This document shows positions 8,128-13,775 of a stretch of DNA of 13,775 bases, piece by piece; positions within the stretch are counted from its first letter, which is position 1; every line of letters starts with the position of its first letter. This DNA is from Nevskia sp035651715 (GTDB lineage: Bacteria > Pseudomonadota > Gammaproteobacteria > Nevskiales > Nevskiaceae). The notes under the pieces were generated by a model, which did not search any database, was not told the DNA's origin, and saw only the letters and a program-made list of their open reading frames with translations. Location: assembly GCA_035651715.1 (NCBI GenBank), contig DASRFD010000113.1:1-13775 (forward strand), given 5' to 3'. Both the position numbers and the translations under genes were made by a program.

Positions 8128-8969
8128 AGCCGGGCATGGCGCTGCGCGCCGACCGGCTGCGCTGCGAGGCCGAGGGCCGGCTCCTGCTCGACGGCGTCAG
8201 CCTGGAGCTGGTTCCGGGCGAGGTGCACGCGGTGCTGGGCCGCAACGGCGCCGGCAAGTCGACCCTGCTCCGGGCCCTGTCCGGGGAGCTGCGGCCGCAG
8301 GCCGGCACCGTGCAGCTCAACGGCCGCGCCCTCGCCGCCTGGACGCCGCGCCAGCGGGCGCGCCAGCGCGCGGTGCTGCCGCAGGCCGAATCGCTGCGCT
8401 TCGGCTTCAGCGTCGAGCAGGTGGTGGCGCTGGGCCGCTATGCCTGCCCGCAACATCGCCCCGAGCAGGAGCGGGACATCGTGCTGGCGGCGCTGCGCGC
8501 CGCCGGGGTCGAGACGCTGGCCGGGCGCCGCTACCCCAGCCTGTCCGGCGGCGAACGGGCGCGGGTGCAGTTCGCCCGGGTCATGGCGCAGGTCTGGGAG
8601 CCCCTGCCGCAGGCGGAACCCGAACTGGGCGGCCATGCCCGCTACCTGCTGCTGGACGAGCCGACCGCGAGCCTGGACCTGGCTCACCAGCACGGCTGCC
8701 TGCTGCAGGCGCGGCGCTTCGCCGGCGCCGGCGTCGGCGTGCTGGCGGTCCTGCATGACCCCAACCTGGCGCTGCGCTATGCCGACCGGGTCAGCGTGCT
8801 CGAAAACGGCCGCCTGACCGGCCAGGGCCCGGTGCGGGAGGTGCTGACGCAGGAGCTGCTGCAACGGACCTACGGCCTGCCGATCGAGCTGCTGCACACC
8901 GGCGGCGAGGCGCTGCCGGTGGTGGTGGCGCATCCGCGGGAGCCGTCGTTGCGCCCCCCGACTGGATGA
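8124..8969 (+). CDS. hmuV: ABC transporter ATP-binding protein, HmuV-type (hemin import)
   Basis: This is the cytoplasmic ATPase that drives the HmuU-type permease encoded just before it. The GTG at 8124 overlaps the permease stop (GTGA) and has GGGGAGG four bases upstream, so the two are translationally coupled. The protein is 281 residues. Motifs in order are: Walker A GRNGAGKST at 39-47; Q-loop Gln87 in VLPQAES; signature LSGGE at 140-144; Walker B YLLLDEP at 174-180; D-loop SLDLAH at about 183-188; and switch His211 in VLHDPN. The insert MAQVWEPLP between signature and Walker B is typical of HmuV proteins and supports heme as substrate. The closest alternatives are the FecE and BtuD ATPases. 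The C-terminal 20 residues are proline/arginine-rich and probably not conserved. The gene converges on recJ with only 22 bases between the stop codons. Confidence 0.9.
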   Translation: MKPGMALRADRLRCEAEGRLLLDGVSLELVPGEVHAVLGRNGAGKSTLLRALSGELRPQAGTVQLNGRALAAWTPRQRARQRAVLPQAESLRFGFSVEQVVALGRYACPQHRPEQERDIVLAALRAAGVETLAGRRYPSLSGGERARVQFARVMAQVWEPLPQAEPELGGHARYLLLDEPTASLDLAHQHGCLLQARRFAGAGVGVLAVLHDPNLALRYADRVSVLENGRLTGQGPVREVLTQELLQRTYGLPIELLHTGGEALPVVVAHPREPSLRPPTG

Positions 8970-8991
8970 GGGGACCCGCCCCGGCGGCGGC

Positions 8992-10695
8992 TCAGGCCGG
9001 GCGCAGGTCGATGATGCGCATCTCCAGGCCTTCCTGGCCGCGGAAGCGGTTGACGCCGATGTCGTAGACCAGGCGCAGGCGCTCGCCGCAGGGGGCCAGG
9101 CGCTCGGCGCCGTTGAAATCCAGCGCTTCGACCAGGGCGCCGCCGGACAGGCGCAGGCGGTACTTGATGTGGCGGCCGTCGGCGCCGAGGTTGCGCGCTT
9201 CCAGCACTTCGAAGGCGCCCTCGAAATGCGGCTCGGGGAAACCCTGGCCCCAGGGACCGCCCTGCTCCAGCGCGCGCGCCGTGTCCAGGTTCAGCTCCGT
9301 TTCGTGCAGTTCGCCGTCGGTTTCCAGGATCTGCTCGAGCGCCTCGGCGTCGAGCCGCTCGCGGCACTCGGCGTCGAAGCTGGCGGCGAACTCGGCCAGG
9401 CGGGATTCGGGCAGGGTCAGGCCGGCGGCCATGGCGTGGCCGCCGAAACGGGTGATCAGCCCCGGGTGGCGCGCGTCCACCGCGGCCAGGGCATCGCGCA
9501 GGTGCAGGCCGCGGATCGAGCGCCCCGAGCCCTTGAGCACCCCCGGCTCGGCGGCGCGGGCGAACGCGATCACCGGCCGGTGCAGGCGGTCCTTGACCCG
9601 CGAGGCGACCAGGCCGACGACGCCTTCGTGCCAGCCGGCGTCGAAGACGCAGACGCCGGTATCGCTGTTGCGCGCCACCAGCTCCAGCGCCTCGTCGCGC
9701 ATCTGCGCCTCCAGATCGCGCCGCTCGCGGTTGAGCGCGTCGAGCTGCGCCGCCAGCGTGCGCGCGCCTTCCGCGCCGGCGAGCAGGCATTCGATGCCCA
9801 CGGTCATGTCCTCGAGCCGGCCGGCGGCGTTGAGGCGCGGGCCGACGACGTAGCCGAGGTCGGCCGAACCGGCGAATTCGTGGCTGCGGCCGGCCGCCTG
9901 CAGCAGGGCCAGCACGCCGGGACGCGCCCGCCCCGCGCGGATCCGCGCCAGGCCCTGCGCCACCAGGATGCGGTTGTTGTGGTCGAGCCTGACCACGTCG
10001 GCCACCGTGCCGAGCGCGACCAGGTCGAGCAGTTCGGCGAGGTTGGGCTCGCCGCGGCCGTTGAAACGGCCGCCGGCGCGCAGCCGCGCGCGCAGCGCCA
10101 GCAGCACGTAGAACATCACGCCGACGCCGGCGAGATGCTTGCTGGGGAAGCCGCAGCCCGGCTGGTTGGGGTTGACGATGGCGGCGGCGGCCGGCAGCTC
10201 CTCGCCCGCCAGGTGATGGTCGGTGATCAGCACCGGCAGGCCGGCGGCGGTGGCGGCGGCCACGCCGGCGAGGCTGGCGATGCCGTTGTCGACCGTCACC
10301 AGCAGTTCGGCGCCCTTGTCCAGCGCCATCCGCGCCAGCGCCGGCGACAGGCCGTAGCCCATGGTGAAGCGGTTGGGCACGACATAGTCGACACTGGCGG
10401 CGCCGAGCGCGCGCAGGCCCAGCACCGCCACGGCAGTGGCGGTGGCGCCGTCGGCGTCGTAATCGCCGGCGACGATGATGCGGCGCTGCCGCGCAATGGC
10501 GTCGGCGAGCAGCTCCGCCGCGGACTCGATGCCCAGCAGCTGCGCCGGCGGCAGCAGCAGGCGCAGTTCCAGCGGCTGGTGCTGGCCCACGCCGCGGGCG
10601 GCGTAGACACGCCGCAGCACCGGATGCAGGTCGGCGGGAAGGCCGCCCGGATCGCCCGGCGGCCTGCAGCGGATCTGCGGGCTGCCGTACCTCAG
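8992..10695 (-). CDS. recJ: single-stranded-DNA-specific 5'-3' exonuclease RecJ
   Basis: RecJ is a metal-dependent 5'-3' single-strand exonuclease of the DHH family. It acts in RecF-pathway recombination, mismatch repair and base excision repair. Starting at CTG 10693-10695 it has 567 residues (E. coli 577). Conserved motifs are GDYDADGAT at 77-85, TVDNGI at 134-139, TDHH at 158-161, ALGTVADVV at 227-235 and GPRLNAAGRL at 285-294. The DHHA1 domain holds KGSGRSI (388-394) and FGGHAMAAG (417-425), and an OB-fold follows. The start is unusual: no ATG, GTG or TTG lies in frame near the expected N-terminus. The CTG overlaps the thrC stop as CTGA and has GGAG eight bases upstream, as at the hom and thrC junctions. 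The next usable start is GTG at 10618-10620, which gives 542 residues but cuts into the conserved LPADLHPVLRRVY stretch. Confidence 0.95.
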   Translation of the reverse strand: MRYGSPQIRCRPPGDPGGLPADLHPVLRRVYAARGVGQHQPLELRLLLPPAQLLGIESAAELLADAIARQRRIIVAGDYDADGATATAVAVLGLRALGAASVDYVVPNRFTMGYGLSPALARMALDKGAELLVTVDNGIASLAGVAAATAAGLPVLITDHHLAGEELPAAAAIVNPNQPGCGFPSKHLAGVGVMFYVLLALRARLRAGGRFNGRGEPNLAELLDLVALGTVADVVRLDHNNRILVAQGLARIRAGRARPGVLALLQAAGRSHEFAGSADLGYVVGPRLNAAGRLEDMTVGIECLLAGAEGARTLAAQLDALNRERRDLEAQMRDEALELVARNSDTGVCVFDAGWHEGVVGLVASRVKDRLHRPVIAFARAAEPGVLKGSGRSIRGLHLRDALAAVDARHPGLITRFGGHAMAAGLTLPESRLAEFAASFDAECRERLDAEALEQILETDGELHETELNLDTARALEQGGPWGQGFPEPHFEGAFEVLEARNLGADGRHIKYRLRLSGGALVEALDFNGAERLAPCGERLRLVYDIGVNRFRGQEGLEMRIIDLRPA

Positions 10696-11810
10696 CCGAG
10701 GCGCTCCAGCAGGGCGCGCTCCACCGCGCTGCGCTCGGCGTCGACCTGGACCAGGCCCTGCAATCCATCCTTGAGGATCACGTCCGGGTCCTTCATGCCG
10801 TTGCCGGTGAGGGTGCACACCACGGTGGAGCCGGCCGGAATCTTGCCCTGCTTGAGGTCGCGCAGCGCGCCGGCCAGCGAGCTGGCCGAAGCCGGCTCGC
10901 AGAACACGCCTTCGCTTTGCGCCAGCAGGCGCTGCGTGGCGAGGATTTCCTCGTCCTGCAGCTCGTCGAACCAGCCCTGCGACTCCTCGTGCACCTTCCA
11001 GGCGGCGGCCCAGCTCTGCGGGTTGCCGATGCGGATCGCGGTGGCGACGGTTTCCGGGTTCTTCACCGGCCCGCCGCGCAGGAACGGCGCGCTGCCGGCG
11101 GCCTGGTAGCCGACCATGCGCGGGCGCCTGCGCTGCGTGCCGAAGCCGCTGAAATCCCAGCTGTCGGGATAGTTGGCGGTGGCGGCGGTCTCCAGGCCGG
11201 CGCACTCGGAGTAGCCGATCCAGTGGGCAGTGATGTTGCCGGCGTTGCCGACCGGCAGGCAGTGGAAATCCGGCGCGCGGCCGAGGGCCTCGACGATCTC
11301 GAACGAGGCGGTCTTCTGGCCCTGCAGGCGGTAGGGGTTGATCGAATTGACGATGGCGACCGGGGCGGTCTGCGCCACTTCCTTGACCAGCTGCATGCCG
11401 TCGTCGAAGTTGCCGCGGATCTGCACCACGGTGGCGCCGTGCACCACCGCCTGGGCCAGCTTGCCCAGCGCGATCTTGCCTTCGGGGATCAGCACGAAGG
11501 CCTTGATGCCGGCGCGGGCGGCGTAGGCCGCGGCGGCGGCCGAGGTGTTGCCGGTGCTGGCGCAGATGATGGCGCGGCTGCCCTCGTGCACCGCCTGCGT
11601 CACCGCCACGGTCATGCCGCGGTCCTTGAACGAGCCGGTGGGGTTCACGCCCTCGAACTTGACGTAAATCTCCGCCTCGACGCCCTCGTACCCGGGCAGG
11701 TTCTCCAGCCGGATCAGCGGCGTGCGGCCCTCGCCCAGGCTGATGGCGCGGGCGCCCTTCGCCAGCGGCAGGCGGTCGCGGTAGGCCTCAATGATTCCCG
11801 TGTATCTCAC
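10692..11810 (-). CDS. thrC: threonine synthase
   Basis: Threonine synthase is a pyridoxal-phosphate enzyme that converts O-phosphohomoserine to threonine, the last step of the pathway. The product is 372 residues and begins at GTG 11808-11810, which overlaps the hom stop (GTGA) with GGAG eight bases upstream. The cofactor lysine is Lys62 in NPTGSFKDRGM. ASTGNTSA at 84-91 and the phosphate-binding loop PVGNAGN at 186-192 are also present. It belongs to the shorter (about 350-residue) class found in Bacillus, Thermus and actinobacteria, not the longer E. coli form. About 17 extra residues (roughly 205-225, including YPDSWDFSGFG) precede RRRPRMVGYQAAG compared with the Thermus-type protein as I remember it. 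hom is immediately upstream. The thrB kinase that makes its substrate is not in the window. Confidence 0.96.
   Translation of the reverse strand: MRYTGIIEAYRDRLPLAKGARAISLGEGRTPLIRLENLPGYEGVEAEIYVKFEGVNPTGSFKDRGMTVAVTQAVHEGSRAIICASTGNTSAAAAAYAARAGIKAFVLIPEGKIALGKLAQAVVHGATVVQIRGNFDDGMQLVKEVAQTAPVAIVNSINPYRLQGQKTASFEIVEALGRAPDFHCLPVGNAGNITAHWIGYSECAGLETAATANYPDSWDFSGFGTQRRRPRMVGYQAAGSAPFLRGGPVKNPETVATAIRIGNPQSWAAAWKVHEESQGWFDELQDEEILATQRLLAQSEGVFCEPASASSLAGALRDLKQGKIPAGSTVVCTLTGNGMKDPDVILKDGLQGLVQVDAERSAVERALLERLG
10693..10707 (-). promoter_or_regulatory. ribosome site and CTG start of recJ, overlapping the thrC stop
   Basis: On the minus strand, GGAG (10704-10707) is followed by eight bases and then CTG (10693-10695), whose last two bases are the first two of the thrC TGA. 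The same layout occurs at thrC (GGAG 11819-11822, eight bases, GTG 11808-11810) and hom (AAGGA 13135-13139, eight bases, ATG 13124-13126). Confidence 0.6.
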
Positions 11811-13126
11811 TCAAAATGCTCCACGCGCAAGCGGCTGGCCCCTTCGCGCACGAAGGGCAGCTGCAACATTTTTTCCAGGGCGCCGTCGCAGTGGTGCTCG
11901 GGGATTTCCGAGGTGATGATCGCCAGGGTGGCGTCCTCGTTCTCGCCCGGCTCCTTCTGCAGGATCGCCTCGATGCTGATGTCCAGTTCGGCCAGGATCG
12001 AGGTGATGGCGCGCAGCACGCCCGGCTCGTCGGCGACGCGCAGGCGCAGGTAATAGGCGCTGACGATCTGCTTGAAGCCGAGCGCCTTCTGCTCGCGCAG
12101 CGCCTCGCTGTGCGTGCCCAGATAGGGCACATGGTGGCGCACGTGCGAGCCGTGCAGGCGGGCGACGTCGATCAGGTCGGCCACCACCGCCGAGGCGGTG
12201 GCGTCGCCGCCGGCGCCGCGGCCGACGTAGACCGTCTGGCCGACGGCGTTGCCGTGCACGCGGATCGCGTTGAGCGCGCCGTCGGTCTTGGCCAGCATGT
12301 GCTCGGCCGGCACCAGGGTCGGGTGCACGCGCAGCTCGACGCCCTCGGCGCCGCGCTTGGCGATGCCCAGCGACTTGATGCGGTAGCCGAGCTCGCGCGC
12401 CAGCTGGATGTCCTGCGCCGTGACCTTGCTGATGCCCTCTGTCGCCACGGCGTCGAAGCGCAGCGGCATGCCGAAGGCGATGGAGGCGAGGATGGTCAGC
12501 TTGTGCGCCGCGTCGATGCCCTCGATGTCGAAGGTCGGGTCGGCCTCGGCGTAGCCCAGCTTCTGCGCGTCTTTCAGCGCGTCGGCAAAGCTCTGCCCCT
12601 TCACCGTCATCTGCGTCAGGATGTAGTTGCAGGTGCCGTTGATGATGCCGGCGAGGCTGTCGATGCCGTTGCCGGCCAGGCCTTCGCGCAGCGCCTTGAT
12701 GATCGGGATGCCGCCGCCCACCGCCGCCTCGTAGGCGAGCTGGGCGCCGTGCTTGCGCGCCGCGGCCAGGATCTCGTTGCCCTTCTCGGCCAGCAGGGCC
12801 TTGTTGGCGGTGACCACCGGCTTGCCGGCGGCCAGCGCCGCCAGCACCAGCTCGCGCGCCGGCGAGATGCCGCCGATCAGCTCGACCACCACGTCGACGT
12901 CGGCCTTCACCACTTCGGCCGGGTCGGACAGCAGCTGGATGCCGGTCAGGTCGCAGTCGCGCCGGGCCGCCGGATTGCGGATCGAGGCATGGGTGACGAC
13001 GATCGGGCGCCCGGCGCGGCCGGCGATCTCGGCGGCGTTCCTCGCCAGCACCCGCACCACGCCCTGCCCGACCGTGCCCAGGCCGATCAGGCCCACCCTG
13101 AAGGGTTTCTGCCCGGACGCGCTCAT
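11807..13126 (-). CDS. hom: homoserine dehydrogenase
   Basis: Homoserine dehydrogenase reduces aspartate semialdehyde to homoserine with NAD(P)H, at the branch leading to threonine and methionine. The product is 439 residues, normal for the monofunctional enzyme; there is no fused aspartokinase. GLGTVGQG at 15-22 is the dinucleotide-binding loop and VVTANKALL lies at about 104-112. GIINGTCNYILT at about 160-171 and YAEADPTFDIEGIDAAHKLT at about 192-211 carry the likely catalytic Asp and Lys, near 205 and 209. GRGAGGDATASAV follows at about 302. An ACT domain from about 356 to 430 (RLRVADEPGVLRAI) suggests feedback control by threonine. The open frame extends upstream to 13768, but that part is shadow sequence within the aminotransferase gene. 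The ATG at 13124-13126 has AAGGA eight bases upstream and overlaps the alaC stop (ATGA). Confidence 0.97.
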   Translation of the reverse strand: MSASGQKPFRVGLIGLGTVGQGVVRVLARNAAEIAGRAGRPIVVTHASIRNPAARRDCDLTGIQLLSDPAEVVKADVDVVVELIGGISPARELVLAALAAGKPVVTANKALLAEKGNEILAAARKHGAQLAYEAAVGGGIPIIKALREGLAGNGIDSLAGIINGTCNYILTQMTVKGQSFADALKDAQKLGYAEADPTFDIEGIDAAHKLTILASIAFGMPLRFDAVATEGISKVTAQDIQLARELGYRIKSLGIAKRGAEGVELRVHPTLVPAEHMLAKTDGALNAIRVHGNAVGQTVYVGRGAGGDATASAVVADLIDVARLHGSHVRHHVPYLGTHSEALREQKALGFKQIVSAYYLRLRVADEPGVLRAITSILAELDISIEAILQKEPGENEDATLAIITSEIPEHHCDGALEKMLQLPFVREGASRLRVEHFE

Positions 13127-13775
13127 GCCGAAGGTCCTTTCGCCAGCATCTTCCGGACCGAGCGCATCGCCTGGCGCGTGCGCTGCTCGTTCTCGATCAG
13201 GGAGAAGCGCACGTACTCGTCGCCGTATTCGCCGAAGCCGATGCCGGGCGAGACCGCGACCTTGGCTTCGTCGAGCAGGCGCTTGGAGAACTCCAGCGAG
13301 CCGAGCGCGCGCCAGGCCTCCGGAATGCGCGCCCACACGAACATGGTGGCCTTGGGCTTCTCCACCGGCCAGCCGGCCTTGTTGAGGCCCTCGACCAGCA
13401 CGTCGCGGCGCTTGCGGTACATCTCGCAGATCTCGGCGACGCAGTCCTGGGGACCTTCCAGCGCGGTGATCGCGGCGACCTGGATCGGCGTGAACATGCC
13501 GTAGTCGAGATAGCTCTTGATCCGCGCCAGCGCGGCGACCAGGGTCGGATTGCCGCACATGAAGCCGACACGCCAGCCCGGCATGTTGTAGCTCTTGGAC
13601 AGGGTGAAGAACTCCACCGCGATGTCCTTGGCCCCGGGCACCTGCAGGATCGAGGGCGCGACGTAGCCGTCGAACACGATATCGGCATACGCCAGGTCGT
13701 GGATCACCCAGATGCCGTGTTCCCTGGCGATGGCGATGACTTTCTCGAAGAAACCGAGGTCGACGCATTGCGTCG
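13123..13775 (-). CDS. alaC: alanine-synthesising aminotransferase (AlaC type), C-terminal part
   Basis: This is a class I/II pyridoxal-phosphate aminotransferase of the AlaC family, which makes alanine from pyruvate with glutamate as amino donor. Only the last 216 residues are in the window; the frame is open to the right edge (the visible part begins TQCVDLGFFEKV), so the start is missing. The cofactor lysine is in LSKSYNMPGWRVGF, at 13594-13596. HDLAYADIVFDG upstream supplies the conserved Asp and Tyr that contact the cofactor. The C-terminal Arg that binds the substrate carboxylate lies in EYVRFSLIEN. The start of translation at MIHDLAY suggested by the open frame alone is false, since the codon is an internal GTG (Val). 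It overlaps hom by four bases. Specificity for alanine rather than another amino acid is inferred from family resemblance and the hom-thrC context. Confidence 0.88.
   Translation of the reverse strand, partial: TQCVDLGFFEKVIAIAREHGIWVIHDLAYADIVFDGYVAPSILQVPGAKDIAVEFFTLSKSYNMPGWRVGFMCGNPTLVAALARIKSYLDYGMFTPIQVAAITALEGPQDCVAEICEMYRKRRDVLVEGLNKAGWPVEKPKATMFVWARIPEAWRALGSLEFSKRLLDEAKVAVSPGIGFGEYGDEYVRFSLIENEQRTRQAMRSVRKMLAKGPSA

Noticed and set aside
9169..11109. Plus-strand open frame (646 codons) opposite recJ and thrC
   Set aside because: Ala/Gln/Arg/Gly-rich composition without motifs; it mirrors the codon bias of recJ and thrC.
10696..11205. N-terminal extension of recJ to an ATG at 11205, within thrC
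   Set aside because: The extra 170 residues are an out-of-frame reading of thrC (Arg/Gly/Pro/Ala-rich), and RecJ of that length would be abnormal.
11816..13504. Plus-strand open frame (562 codons) opposite hom and alaC
   Set aside because: Same shadow composition; no ribosome site or domain.
13127..13768. N-terminal extension of hom to 13768
   Set aside because: The extra 214 residues are an out-of-frame reading of the aminotransferase gene; hom has a clear ATG and ribosome site at 13126.

Overview
The window looks like ordinary chromosome from a high-GC gammaproteobacterium. It combines the conserved block tRNA-Leu, tig, clpP, clpX, lon, hupB (as in Pseudomonas and relatives) with a hom-thrC-recJ neighbourhood. 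Protein similarity recalled from memory points towards the Xanthomonadales/Nevskiales side of the class, but the genus cannot be fixed from this sequence alone. All coding regions share the same strong G/C third-position bias. I see no insertion sequence, phage gene, CRISPR array or codon-usage break that would mark acquired DNA.

Positions 1-6983 are read right to left on the minus strand and form a protein-quality-control island. It starts with tRNA-Leu(UAG), whose extended -10 promoter is near 7013-7021. Then follow trigger factor (tig), the ClpP peptidase, its unfoldase ClpX (with a possible promoter of its own and a clear rho-independent terminator), Lon protease (behind a heat-shock-like promoter), nucleoid protein HU-beta (hupB, behind a good sigma-70 promoter), tRNA-Val(UAC) and a partial tRNA-Asp. 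Trigger factor handles nascent chains at the ribosome exit. ClpXP and Lon degrade damaged or tagged proteins. HU is a known Lon substrate in E. coli.

Positions 7037-8969 are on the plus strand and hold a two-gene ABC importer cassette of the FecCD/HmuV type (hmuU permease, hmuV ATPase), overlapping by four bases. No periplasmic binding protein or TonB receptor is adjacent. A 9-bp hairpin lies directly in front of hmuU.

Positions 8992-13775 are on the minus strand and form a tightly coupled cluster: alaC-type aminotransferase (5' part outside the window), homoserine dehydrogenase (hom), threonine synthase (thrC), then single-strand exonuclease recJ. Each junction is a four-base overlap (ATGA, GTGA, CTGA), each with a Shine-Dalgarno sequence eight bases before the start. 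This pattern implies that recJ begins at a CTG codon, the most interesting detail in the window.

I did not find a previously undescribed biological system. The items worth a second look are start-codon, promoter and RNA-structure details around otherwise well-known genes.
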